Shown: positions 9,276 to 21,040 of the stretch, piece after piece
How the letters are laid out: each line of letters starts with the position of its first letter
How positions within the stretch are numbered: position 1 is the first letter of the stretch
DNA from: Carya illinoinensis
Taxonomy: Eukaryota; Streptophyta; Magnoliopsida; Fagales; Juglandaceae
Assembly (NCBI RefSeq): GCF_018687715.1
Contig: NC_056765.1
Location: 13,985,001 to 14,049,000, forward strand
Direction: 5' to 3'
DNA: 64,000 nucleotides
The notes under the pieces: generated by a model
Told to the model about the DNA's origin: nothing
The model's input: only the letters and a program-made list of their open reading frames with translations
Database searches by the model: none
Program-made: the position numbers and the translations under genes

Positions 9276-12108
9276 ATCCCAAGCTTGGATTTGATACCAT
9301 TGCCAACAGATCTGAAATATGTTTTTCTGGGCCCCAACATCACCTTCCTGGTGGTGGTTTATTCCTTGCTCACTGAAACACAAGAGGGAAGATTAGTTGA
9401 AGTGTTGAAGCAGCATAAGGGAGCTATTGGCTGAACCATGGTAGACATCAAAGGTATAAGCCCCCTTATTTGTACTCATAGAATTTATTTAGAAGAGAAT
9501 GCAAAAACCTCTAGAGAAATGCACAGGCAATTGAACCCTACCATGAAAGAAGTTGTTAAAAATGAAGTTTTGAAATTACTTAATGTTGGCATCATTTACC
9601 CTATCTCGGATAGGAAATGGGTGAGTCCAACTCAAGTAGTCCCAAAAATATCTGGTTTAACGGTTATGAAAAATGATCATGATGAGTTAATTCCTATGAG
9701 AATGACCACTAGTTGGCGTATGTGTATTGATTATAGGAAGTTAAATGCAACCACTAGGAAAGATAATTTTCCCTTGCCTATTCCTGATCAAATTTTAGAA
9801 ATAGTGGAGACAACTTTCCCATGTCCTTTTGGAACTTTTGCATTTAGACGAATGCCTTTTGGATTATGTAATGCACTAGCGCCCACTTTCCAACTATACA
9901 TGTTTAGCATTTTTAGTGATATCATTGAAAACATTTTGGAAGAGTTTATGGATGGGCTTTCTGTCTTTGGCAGCACCTTTGATGATTATTTAACTAACTT
10001 GCAAGTTGTGTTGGCTAGGTGTGAAGAAAAAAATCTGCTCCTCATCTGGGAGAAATGTCACTTCATGGTTCAAAAAGGGATAGTCTTTGGGCATATCATT
10101 TTAGCTAGGGGAATTGAGGTTGATAGGTTCAAGATTAAACTTATTTCTAAGCTCCCTGCACCTAAAACAGTAAAGGATGTTAGGTCATTCTTAGGTCATG
10201 CCAGTTTTTATAGGAGATTTATCAAAGGCTTTAGCTCCATTTCTAAACCTTTGTGCCTTTTACTTAAGCATGACACTGTTTTTACTTGGACAACTGAACA
10301 CCAAAATGATTTTGACCAACTTAAAAATTTGCTCACCACAGCCCCTATCATGCAACCCCCTAACTGGTCCCTCCCCTTTGAAATTTTATGTGATGCCAGT
10401 GATTTTGCCATAGGGGTTGTGCTTGGACAACAGCGAGATAGTAGTCCTTTTGTATATATTATGCAAGTAAAACTTTAAATGGAGCCAAAAGAACTATTCC
10501 ACAACTGGAAAAGAATTACTTGCTTTTGTTTTTGCCTTGGAAAAGTTTTGAACTTATATACTTGGTTCTCCAATGGTGATTTTCACTGACCATGCAGCTT
10601 TAAAATATTTCTTGACAAAGAAAGATGCTAAACCACGCATCATCCAATGGATCCTTCTTTCTCAAGAGTTTGACATCACCATTAAGGACAAAAAGGGTGT
10701 AGAGAATATGGTTGCTAACCATCTCTCTTGACTCCGGTTCACAGAAACTGAACCCTCTTCTTCTATATTTGACTCTTTTCTTGATGATAAGCTTTTGTCT
10801 ATTAATGTTTTACCATGGTATGATGCCATTGTGAACTTTTTAGATCAAGCTCCAACACATTGGACTGCTCAAGACTTAAAGTGATTCAAAACTGAGGTTA
10901 AGTATTTCTTTAATGATGACCCTTATTTGTTTAAGTATTGCTCGGATCAAATCATTTGAAAATATGTCCCAAATGATGAAATATCTGCTATTTTAAATGC
11001 TTGTCATACCAAGGCATGTGGTATACATTTTTCTACTCGTAAGACAGGAACTAAAATTTTGCAATATGGTTTGTATTAGCCTACCATGTTTAAGGATGCA
11101 TTTAAGTTTTGTAAATCTTGCGCACCATGTCAGAAATTGGGTGGAATAACTAAAAGAAACATGATGCCTTTACAACTTGTTTAGGTGTTAGAAGTTTTTG
11201 ATTGTGGGGCATTGATTTTATGGGTACGTTTCCTCCATCTTTTGGTCATTTATACATTTTGGTTACTGTCAACTACGTATCTAAATGGATTGAAGCTATC
11301 CCTTGCAAAAAAAATGGCCAACCAATTGTGCTTAAGTTTTTAAAAGAAAACATTTTTCTCTTCTTTTGGCATGTCTAAGGCTATCATAAGTGATAATGGT
11401 ACCAATTTATGCAACAAACCATTTGTTGCCCTCTTACACAAGTATGGCATTCACCATAAGGTTTCTACTCCATATCACCTTCAAACCAATGGTCAAGCTA
11501 AACTTTCTAATAGAGAAATTAAGACCATTTTGGAAAAAACTATGAATCCTAACTGTAAGGATTGGATTTTGAGATTACTTGATGCTTTGTGGGCATATAG
11601 GATTGTATATAAAACTATTTTTGGTATGTCTCCTTATCAGTTAGTCTATGGTAAGGCCTGTCACCTTCTTGTTGAACTTGAACACTGTGCCTTTTGGGCC
11701 ATCAAGAAATTTTATTTTGATCTTGACCAGGCTGGATCTTTAAGGAAGTTACACCTTTCTGAATGAGAGGAAATTAGGAGGGATGCTTATGATAACTCTA
11801 AGCTGTCCAAGGAATGCATGAAGTCTTTACATGATAAGCATATTCAAAGAAAATCATTTGAACCTAATTAGTAGGTTTTACTCTATAATTCTCAACTTCA
11901 TTTGTTCCCTAGCAAGTTAAGATCCCGATTGAGTAGCCCCTATTTGGTTAAAACAATTTTTCCTCATGGTGCTATTGAGATTGAAAACCCTCAAAATGGG
12001 AATGCTTTCAAAGTAAATGGCCAAAGACGCAAAACCTTTCTGAAATTTTTTTTACTTGAGGCCACCACTAGTTCTTTGCAAGATCCTACTTACCCTGCTG
12101 CTGCTTAG
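9276..12108 (+). pseudogene. Athila A pol (RT, RNase H, integrase), no protease
   Basis: Pol resumes at LPTDLKYVFLGP (about 9297) only ~150 nt after the TLRSG block; in Athila B the same interval is ~1.1 kb and holds the protease. The longest open part is 9438-10478 (RT into RNase H). RT lacks about 33 residues between DQILE and FPCPFGTFAF, removing motif A with its catalytic Asp, and the FMDD motif reads FMDG. RNase H begins FEILCDASDF (about 10378) and shifts frame near 10460. Integrase is recognisable by a KSCAPCQK finger (about 11113), SDNGTNL and [12 protein letters not shown], where Lys replaces the usual acidic residue; LFPSKLRSR follows near 11900. Many stops and shifts make it dead. 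Confidence 0.88.
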
Positions 12109-12811
12109 TACTTCTCTTTGCTTTAATTTTTTTTTTTTTTTTTTGTTTTTGTTTTGTAGATTTTTGTTCTATCTTTCTTTTACCTTTTACTGTCATGATC
12201 CTACAGCTCATTTAGGTAACCATCTTACATTTTTCCTACTTGATTATTTTAGCTTTTACTCATTGAGGACCATTTCAAGTTGGAGGGTGTAGGAATAGTT
12301 TTTTTTTTCCTTGTACTAACATGCTTGATGTGAAATATTTTTTATTGAACCTCCAAGAACATTTGAAAGGAATTTATTTTTATGATTTAATAGTCAATCA
12401 TCCAAAGAGAGAAAAATGCCAAAAAAATGCGCAAGTGTGCAAGTGTGATAGGACTTCCAAAGTTGACTACCAAAATCTATTTAAAGGTTCAAACAGTAGC
12501 AACTGATCAAGAAGGACCAATTGATCTTACTCTAATTCAAAATCATTGCAATGGTGGCTTCTTCTCAGTTTAAAAATAAAAATAAAAAATAATTTATATG
12601 GAAAAAAGTAGTGAAGACACACATCTTTCTTCTTAGTTTAAAAGCAAACAGTCAAGGAGTAAAAAACTAATTAAAAATGTTTACATTGATGAACGGGATC
12701 CTTTACATATAGAGGGATCACTATAGCAAAATGTAAAGTGTTTTTAAAATACAAGATCCAATGAAGTTCTCTTTTAAAAATATTTCTTTATATTTTAAAA
12801 GAAAATGTTAA
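12109..12811 (+). other. 3' noncoding region of Athila A up to copia C insertion
   Basis: Directly after pol comes a T-rich run and then CATTGAGGACCATTT ... AAGTTGGAGGGTG (about 12259-12289), which matches CATTGAGGACTATG ... TAGTTGGGGGGTA after pol in Athila B (about 20953-20989). The rest shows no gene. The 3' LTR of A is not recognised; copia C begins at 12812. Confidence 0.6.
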
Positions 12812-13107
12812 TGAATCAAATAATGATAGATGGAAGAAATGTTTTCCTCTGTTAATTCAGGAGGATCACATGCTGTTTTATTTATAGATATTTTTTGGAT
12901 AAACCAATTCTATTACAAACATTTGAAAGTATTTGAATTTTACAAATAGTTTGTTAGTTCCCAGATTGGTTGCCGTGAACTTGATCTTTAACTTCAGGCT
13001 TGTTTTGAACTTGAGCTTTATCTGGTTGTTGAGATTTGGTTGTGGCACTATCTTGAGCTTTATCTGTTGATTGAACTTTATCCAGTTATTGAGGATCAAT
13101 TGTGCCA
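12812..13107 (-). repeat. Copia C 3' LTR
   Basis: It starts TGAATCAAATAATG and ends GTGCCA on the plus strand and aligns end to end with 26516-26811. The polypurine tract on the minus strand (GATTGAGAGGGCG) lies just inside, at about 13111-13123. Confidence 0.9.
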
Positions 13108-13110
13108 TTA

Positions 13111-13855
13111 CGCCCTCTCAATCACAATGGGAGCTCGTGGACATTGAGAGTGTTTCGGAGAGTGCAGAACCATGCAGTTGGGAGCGCTTTGGTGAATGAG
13201 TCCGCGATCTGATCCGTATTGGAGATGAACCAAACCTGGAGTTGATGTTGGGCAACCTGATCAATTACAAAATGGATGTCCAGTTTGATGTGCTTTGTGC
13301 GTGAGTGATAGAGAGGGTTGGCCGTGAGGTACATGGCCCTTATATTATCGCACCCTAGTGTCGTTGGGTTCAGACTCAAGATGCCAAGTTCAGAGAGGAG
13401 AGATCGGAGACACATAACTTTAACGATGGTGTTGGCTACCGCTAGATACTTGGCTTTGGTGCTTGAACGTGATACCGTTGGTTGCTTGCGAGAACTCCAC
13501 GATATAAGATTAGAACCAAGGTATACACAGTAGCCACTTACAGATCTTCTGTCATCAGGATAGTCGACCCAGTCGGCATCGGAGAAGGCATGTATGTCTG
13601 TGGATGAGGTGCGGCGGATGAGAATGCCATGGTGGATGGTTTGTTGGAGATAACGAATAATTCGTTTGACAACAGTCCAATGGTTGGTCGTGGGACGCTG
13701 CATGAACTGGCATAATTTGCTGACGACAAAGGCGAGGTCGGGTCTAGTAAATGAGAGATACTGGAGAGAGCCCACTGTGCTGCGATAAAGAGTTGGATCA
13801 CTAAAGGATCACCTTTGAAGAGTGATAAGTTGGCTGTTGTGGACATGGGGGAGTT
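13111..13855 (-). pseudogene. Copia C RT end and RNase H
   Basis: The frame 13775-13122 encodes the end of the copia RT module (GSLQYLSFTRPDLAFVV) and RNase H (AFSDADW, SGYCVYLG, ISWSSRKQ, KHIKLDIHFV, ADSFTKALP) and ends normally at 13122. Upstream, 13846-13776 continues in another frame: one base is missing near 13800 in copia C itself. It stops at 13855, where Athila B is inserted; the sequence resumes at 23115, and the reading frame matches across the TSD. Confidence 0.9.
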
Positions 13856-14040
13856 TGATTGAGCTGAATTTTTGCATTCTTAATGCTTTTAGAACCAATA
13901 TATCTTAATTCTTTCATTACTTTATCATTGGTTTTATATGGAAAAATGAATAAATCAAAGTTGTGATTTTAATTGATTAAAAGCATGAATTTCTGCTCTA
14001 ATTTTATCAACTATTGATTAATATGGATTATGGTACATAT

Positions 14041-14278
14041 CGCTCGAGCGGCGGCTTCTGGCCACTCGAGCGAAGTCAGGCAGATTCAAACGCTTGACTT
14101 CCGCTCGACAGTGAGCTCGAGCGAGTTGCGGGAAAAGAGATTGCTCGAGCGGAGGCATTTGGCCACTCGAGCGAATTCAGGCAAAGTCGAACGCTCGATG
14201 TTCGCTTGACAGGCTGCTCAAGTTAACTTAGGCAGAGTCGAACGCTCGATGTTCGTTCGACACTCCGCTCGAGCGAAT
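14041..14278. repeat. CTCGAG-palindrome array in Athila B U3
   Basis: Six CTCGAG hexamers, most inside the longer palindrome CGCTCGAGCG, plus several GCTCGA half sites are arranged in degenerate ~100-bp units (GCTCGAGCGG-NGGC...GGCC-CTCGAGCGAA). The array sits 40-280 bp upstream of a TATA box and recurs in the 3' LTR (22044-22228), again with six CTCGAG. It is CpG-rich within an otherwise AT-rich LTR. Regulatory or methylation-target roles are inference. Confidence 0.85.
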
Positions 14279-14317
14279 ATCGTATTTTACAGATCAGGGT
14301 TTATTCTGCTGTCAGAG

Positions 14318-14326
14318 TATATATAT
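14318..14326 (+). promoter_or_regulatory. TATA box, Athila B 5' LTR
   Basis: GTATATATATG lies 40 bp after the palindrome array; the same sequence is found in the 3' LTR at about 22270-22279. Its position at the U3/R border is as expected. Confidence 0.6.
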
Positions 14327-15167
14327 GTTTTTTTACATCTTATGGCTGACCTTTGGCCTAGAAAAATCTGTTTTGATTAGAGAAACACTTAGAATTTATT
14401 TTTCCTTTGATTTTCGTTCAGATTCGGAGAGGAGGATTCATACAATCTATCATTCACGCAGCTACACAATTTCCATTGGATCATTCACTCACACTGCAGC
14501 AGATTGAAGAACTCCTTGAGGGGTCCAATTTCCACTGCAGCTCAGCCTCCTCCACCGCTTTGAATCTTCATCTCCATTCAATTGGCTTGATCTTTTCAAT
14601 TCCCTACTTACTATTTCATTTCAGTTTTAAGTTTCTGAATTATTTTGGAGAATTTTGATTTAGACGTTTGAGTAATTTATTTGTTATTCATTTAATTCAT
14701 GTTATTTATTTTTATCATTTCGTTAAGCTTTCATTTTAATAGTGATTACAATTACGGTGGTTTAATTTGAGAATTTGTGATTTGAATACAATGATGAACC
14801 CTAGAACATTGATTTTGGGGCTTTTCAATTTTCAGTGCATGTTTTGTCAATTACTTCCTAATTTAGTTTAATTCTTAATTTAGTTTTATTAATTTCTGAG
14901 TTTAATCTATTAGTCCTTTACATTCCAATCCGACAATCAAAATCTAAAAACATGAATCTAGTCCATGATTAGTACCCTTTTCCATCCATTGCACATACCA
15001 TCATTTTATTTTCTCTTTGTGAAGTTTTTCACCCTTTCCAACGAGTTTGATTTTTAAGTAACTTTTCCTGAGGAGACGATCTAGGAATTTATTCCTAATT
15101 ATTACACGACATCCTCCTACACTTGGGATAGCTTTAGTGCTACTCATTTTTGAGTGAGTCAAGTTTT

Positions 15168-15185
15168 TGGCGCCGTTGCTGGGGA
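15168..15185 (+). other. Primer binding site (tRNA-Asp type), Athila B
   Basis: TGGCGCCGTTGCTGGGGA starts six bases after the LTR end and is complementary to the 3' end of plant tRNA-Asp with one mismatch. Confidence 0.9.
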
Positions 15186-15244
15186 AAGTATTTTAGCTTA
15201 AATTTAAACTCGTTATTTTGTTATGCTCTTTAAACTGATGTTTC

Positions 15245-17749
15245 ATGTCATGGGTGAGAGACAGTTCAAATAGGTTGCTTAGAGTCACATCGAGTGTTGA
15301 GAGTAGTATACACAGTTTGGAGATAGATAGCTCTTCTATCTTTTCTGTGAGTGAGTCAGGTGAGGAAATTGAAATTGAACTAGAAAACATGGCTGCACCT
15401 GCACCACGCACTCTTAAGGATTATTTGCAACCCACTCGCACCACTACACCTTCATGCATAGTTTTACCTAAAAATGCACCTAATTTCTCTATTAAGCATG
15501 GCATGATGTCAGTGATATCTCAGTTCCATAGGATGGATTCTGAGAGTCCTTACCAGTACTTGACAGATTTTGAGTTGGCTTGCACTACTTTTATCACTAG
15601 GGCTGTTACTGATGAATTCATTAGACTTCGTTTGTTTCCTTTCTCTTTAAAGGATAAAGCAAAGATTTGGTTTAATTCTTTGAGGCCTAATTCTATTTCT
15701 AGTTGGTCTGATATGCAATGTGAATTCTTACAAAAGTTTTTTCCTTTTCAGAGAACTCAGTTTTTGCAAGAGCAAATCAGCCAGTTCAATCAGAGACCTG
15801 ATGAGACCTTTTAGGCCAGTTGGGAAAAATTTAAAGATTTGGTGAACATTTGTCCACATCATGGTTTTGAATCTTGGAGGTTGGTGAGCTATTTTTACAC
15901 TGGTCTCACTCCAGAATGCAAGCAGTTTGTTCAGACAATGTGCAATGGGAAGTTCTTCAGCAAGGAACCTGATGAAGCACTATCATTTTTTGACTACCTT
16001 GCTGAGAGCGCACAACAGTGGAACACTCGTACTGATCGAGTTCCATTAGTAGCACAGCCACTGAGGGCTATTTCTGGAGGGGGTAGATATGAGCTTAAAG
16101 AAGGCACTGATGTTCAAGCCCGAATAGCTGTATTGACTAGAAGACTAGAAGTCATGGAAATGGAAAAAGTGAAGGCTGTGAAAGTAGTAGAGGCATGTTC
16201 TATATGTGCTGATTCAAACTATAAGACCCAAGACTGCCCGATTATGCCAGTATTTCAAGAATGTGGGTCTGAGCAAATGCAATCAGCTAACTGGGTTAAT
16301 AGAGCACAGAAACAGCCTTTCTCCAACACATATAATCCGGGGTGGAGGAATCACCCAAATTTCTCATGGAGAAATGATCAGCCTGGTCGGTCCCCACCAC
16401 CTCAGCAGTAACCATTTAATCAGGGTGCTCCTCAGCACCAGTATCCGCCATATCAGAATCCTCAGAGCTATCCTTATGTAGCTCCTCCTGGATTTTAGCC
16501 TCATGTAGCTGCACAGAGTTCTCAGCCTTCATCATCTGCAAAGAAGACTCTAGATGACAGTATGGCTCAGATGACCAATACACTTTAGCAATTCATGCAG
16601 ATTCGGGCCACCACAAATAATCAGAATACTCAGGCCATAAATGAGTTGTGAGGCACTATTAATAAGATGAGCACAACCTTGAGCACCCTAGAGAAAGGAA
16701 AATTTTCAGCACAGCCTCAGCCTAATCCTCAAGAATACAGGCAGCAACAACAGCAAGTGCATAATGTCTCAGGGGAAGTTATTGAGATAGCGAAGGCAGT
16801 TCTTACTTTGAGAAGTGGGAAGGAAGTTCCCCAACCAGAGATGCCTATAGACACACAAGTAGTTGGTCCTACACCTGAAGATGTAACAGAGACTGATAAA
16901 GTTGAGAAAGAATCAGAGGTAGTGAGACCAGAGCTGAAAAAGCCTGTGAGTGCAGATGTTGAGACTAGTAAGGGATACCAACCTGTGGTTCCCTATCCTT
17001 AGAGATTGGCAGCTGGCCAAAAGAACAAGTATCACACGAAGATTCAAGAGATTTTCAAGCAAGTGAAGATCAATATTCCACTCTTGGATGCCATACAACA
17101 AGTGCCTTCATATGCAAAATTTTTGAAGGACTTGTGCACAGTGAAGAGGAAGCTGAATGTGAAGAAGAAAGCTTTCCTAACGGAGCAAGTTAGTGCATTG
17201 ATATTGAGTGAGACTCCTCAGAAGTTTGGAGATCCCGGCTCTCCCAACATTTCCATTATGATTGGTGAATCACGCATTGGGAGAGTTTTACTTGATTTGA
17301 GGAGTAGTGTGAACTTGCTACCGTTCTCAGTATATGAGCAGTTGGGATTGGGTGAGCTGAAAAAGACCTCCATCATGCTACAGTTGGCTGACAGATCAGT
17401 TAAGGTACCGAGGGGTATTGTAGAGGATGTGTTGGTCCAGGTGGACAAATTCTACTACCCAGTGGATTTTGTAGTTCTTGACATGCAGCAGCCGGTCTCC
17501 ACTATTTACCAAGCTCCTGTCATCCTAGGAAGACCATTTCTAGCTACATCAAATGCATTGATCAATTGCAAAAGTGGAGTTTTGAAGCTTACCTTTGGAA
17601 ACATGGCACTTGAGTTGAACGTTTTCAACGCTTGCAAGATGCCAGCACATTTTGATGACACAAGTGATTTGAATGCTGTGGAGAGTTTGACACCAACAGA
17701 TTTTATTTGCTCAACTTCTCCCTTATCTGATGATGATTATATTTTTTAG
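15245..17749 (+). pseudogene. Athila B gag-protease
   Basis: One frame from ATG 15245 runs to 17749 with seven stops (15812, 16409, 16496, 16586, 16649, 17000, 17747), each a CAG/CAA/CGA to stop change in context. The gag core lies at about 15490-15960 (MMSVISQFHRM, FSLKDKAKIWFNSL, FLQKFFPFQ). The zinc knuckle (about 16197) reads CSICADSNYKTQDC, with Tyr for the His ligand. KGKFSAQPQPNPQ and TLRSGKEVPQ mark the gag end. Protease lies at about 17265-17560; LLDLRSSVNLLPFSVYEQLG shows DLR where Athila proteases have DLG, so the active-site Gly is lost. The frame then breaks in a T9 run at about 17808. Confidence 0.9.
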
Positions 17750-17817
17750 ACACCTGAATTTTTACTTGATGAGAAAATTGATCATATCAATGAAGATGAC
17801 TTTGATTTTTTTTTTAT

Positions 17818-20800
17818 TGTTTTGCAGATTCTTCTTTACCACTTGAAGTACAATTTGTGGGAGCAAGATGGAAACCCCAGTTTGAAGCTCTACCACCACC
17901 AGACATGCTTAAATCTTCAGAGGAAGAAGTTCCCTAGTTGGAGCTGAAACCACTTCCTCAAGATTTAAAGTATGTGTTTCTTGGTCCTGAAGAAGGCACT
18001 TTTCCGGTGGTGATTTCCTCAAAGCTAAATCAGAAGGACGAAGCCCAGTTGATTGAAGTATTAAGGAAGCATCGAGGCGCAATTAGTTGGACAATAGCCG
18101 ACATCAAAGGCATTGATGCCGCTGTATGTACCCACATAATCCATCTTGAAGATGATGCTAGACCGATTAATGATGCTCAACGTAGGCTCAATCCTACCAT
18201 GAAGGAAGTTGTGAAAGAGGAAGTACTTAAGCTACTCGCAGTAGGTATCATTTACCCTATCTCAAACAGTAAGTGGTACCAAAAAAATCTGGTTTGACTG
18301 TCATAAAAAATGATAAAAATGAGTTGATTCCAACTAGAATGGTTACTGGCTAGAGAATGTGCATTGATTATAGAAAACTTAATTCAGCCAGTAGGAAGGA
18401 TCATTTTCATTTACCATTCTTGGATTAAATTTTGGAAAGAGTAGCTGGTAATGCATATTATTGTTTCTTGGATGGCTACTCTGGTTATTATCAAATTGCT
18501 GTAGCGCCTGAGGATCAGGAGAAAACCATTTTCACCTGTCCTTTTGGCAGTTTTGCTTTTACTAGAATGCCTTTTGGTTTGTGTAATGCTCCAGCTACTT
18601 TTCAGAGATGCATGATGAGTAGTTTTTCTGACATGATTGATGATATTTGTGAAATATTCATGGATGATTTCTGTGTTTTTGGAAAATCTTTTGAGAGTTG
18701 TTTGCATAATTTGGCACGTATTCTCCAGAGATGTGAGGAAAAAAATCTTTTACTTAATTGGGAGAAATGCCAATTTATGGTTACTAAGGGCATTGTATTG
18801 GGGCATATTGTTTCTTCTAAGGGTATAAAGGTTGACAAGGCAAAGATTGAATTAATATCTAAACTTCCTATCCCTAGGACAGTTAGGGATATTCATTCTT
18901 TTCTTGGTCATGCTGGCTTTTATAGGCAGTTTATTCAAGGGTTTAGTTCTATTGCAAAACCTTTGTGCACTCTTTTACAAAATGATGTTCAATTTGTTTG
19001 GACTGATGAGTGCCAAAAAGCTTTTGATACCCTGAAAAAGTCGCTTACCACTGCCCCTATTGTGTAACCCCTGCAGTGGGACTTTCCCTTTGAGATTATG
19101 ACAGATGCTAGTGATTATGCCTTAGAAGTTGTTTTGGGGCAGCGGGTGGATAATAGGCCATTTGTGATTTATTATGCTAGTAGAACCTTGAATGATGCCC
19201 AGAAAAATTATACCACTACTGAAAAAGAATTGCTTGCAGTGGTTTTTGCACTTGATAAATTTCAGACTTATATTCTTGGTTCTCCTGTTACTATTTTCAC
19301 TGACCACTCTGCTCTTAAGTATTTGTTGGCTAAGAAAGATGCAAAACCACGCTTGATTCGCTGGAATCTATTACTTCAAGAGTTCAACATCAACATTAAG
19401 GACAAGAAGGAGTTGAAAACGTGGTAGCTGACCACCTCTCTAGATTGTCATCATCTCCTTCTTCAAATGTCAGCCTTCCTCTTGATGATAGTTTCCCGAA
19501 TGAGCAGCTGTTTGTGGTTAATAGAGCTCCCTGGTATGCTGACATAGTCAATTATCTAGTGACTGAGCGAATGCCTTTTGAATGGTCCACCCAAGATAAG
19601 CGTCGGTTTCTCTCTGAGGTACGACACTTTTATTTTGATGATCCATATCTTTTTAAATATTGTTCGGGCTAATTGATTCGAAGATGCATTCCTAATGATG
19701 AGTTTTCTTCGGTTTTGAGATTTTGTCATATGGGTGCATGTGGTGGTCATTTTTCAGCAAAGAAAACAATTTCAAAAATTTTGCAAAGCGGTTTTTACTG
19801 GCCTTCCATGTTTAAAGATGCTTATAATTTTTGCAAGGCTTGTGAGCCTTGTCAAAAATTAGGATCCATTAGCAAAAGAGACATGATGCCTTTTTCCCCT
19901 ATTCTTACTTTAGAAATTTTTGATTGTTGGGGAATAGACTTAATGGAACCTTTTCCAGTTTCTTTTGGAAACACATATATTCTATTGGCTGTGGATTATG
20001 TTTCAAAATGGGTGGAGGCCATTGCTTGCAAAACAAATGACCATCATGTTGTTCTGAAATGTTTGCAATCTTTGTTTGCTCGTTTTGGCATGCCAAAAGT
20101 TATTATAAGTGATGGGGGTTCTCATTTTTGCAATAAACCATTTTCTACACTTGTGAAGAAATATGGTATCACACAGAGTTTCTACCCCTTATCACCCTCA
20201 AACAAATGGGCAAGCTGAATTGAAAAACAGAGAGATAAAAATTATTTTATAGAAAACCATCAAGCCTAATAGGAAAGATTGGTCGGTTAAACTTCTTGAT
20301 GCTTTATGGGCTTATAGGACAGCTTTTAAAACAAATCTAGGGATGTCTCCTTATCGATTAGTTTATGGTAAAGCTTGTCATTTACCTGTTGATATTCAGC
20401 ATCGAGCTCTTTGGGCCATAAAACAGGTTAACATGTCACTTGATGAAGTTTCAGGGTTGAGAAAATTGTAGATCAATGAATTGGATGAAGCTCGTCGGAA
20501 TGCTTATGACAACGCTCAGCTTGCAAAGGAACGCATGAAAATTCTGCATGATCAGAAAATTCATCCAAAGCAATTCACACTTGGCTAGGAAGTCCTCCTT
20601 TACAATTCTCGCTTGCATATTTTTCCTGGAAAGTTGAAATCCCGATAGAGTGAGCCGTACATTGTAAAGACCGTTCATTCTCATGGCGCGGTAGACATTG
20701 TCAATCCGAAGAATGGTAATAGCTTCACTGTCAACGGACAACGTCTAAAGTCATTTCTGAAGGTGTTTGATCCACATGAAGAGATCTTGCTTGTGCAAGA

Positions 20801-20819
20801 CCCCAGGGAAGTGTTTTAA
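17818..20819 (+). pseudogene. Athila B pol: RT, RNase H, integrase
   Basis: RT spans about 18090-19060: motif A CFLDGYSGYYQIAV, PFGLCNAPATFQ and catalytic FMDDFCVFG are all intact. A 19-bp deletion near 18286 (between ISNSKW and the PKKSG region; compare Athila A 9620) shifts the frame. RNase H begins ITMTDASDY-like near 19090. Integrase has the KACEPCQK finger (about 19835), the GIDLMEPFP core, SDGGSHFCNKPF and [12 protein letters not shown]; the final coding block ends at TAA 20817-20819. Further one- or two-base indels lie near 19407 and 20175. Stops at 17935, 18351, 18426, 19065, 19670, 20469, 20586 and 20646 are transition-type; 20250 is not. Confidence 0.9.
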
Positions 20820-21009
20820 GTTGCTTTTCCTTCTTTACAATTTTCTTTACTTGCATTTATTTTATTTGTTCTTTTGCTTTGGTTTTATATTTCATGTTGA
20901 TTGTTTGTTTTGCTTGCTTAGTTCTGTGCACTTTGTTTTCTTTCGTTCGATTCATTGAGGACTATGTCTCTCACTAGTTGGGGGGTAGCATGTGTGCATT
21001 TTTTTTAAA

Positions 21010-21040
<31 letters not shown>

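Larger units (their letters stand above)
13856..15161 (+). repeat. Athila B 5' LTR (1306 bp)
   Basis: Begins TGATTGAGCTG and ends GAGTGAGTCA. It is 51 bp longer than the 3' LTR because it has an additional GCTCGATGTTCG-bearing repeat unit near 14200-14250. Outside that indel I count roughly 30 substitutions over ~880 aligned bases (14281-15161 versus 22240-23114), mostly transitions. Confidence 0.95.
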
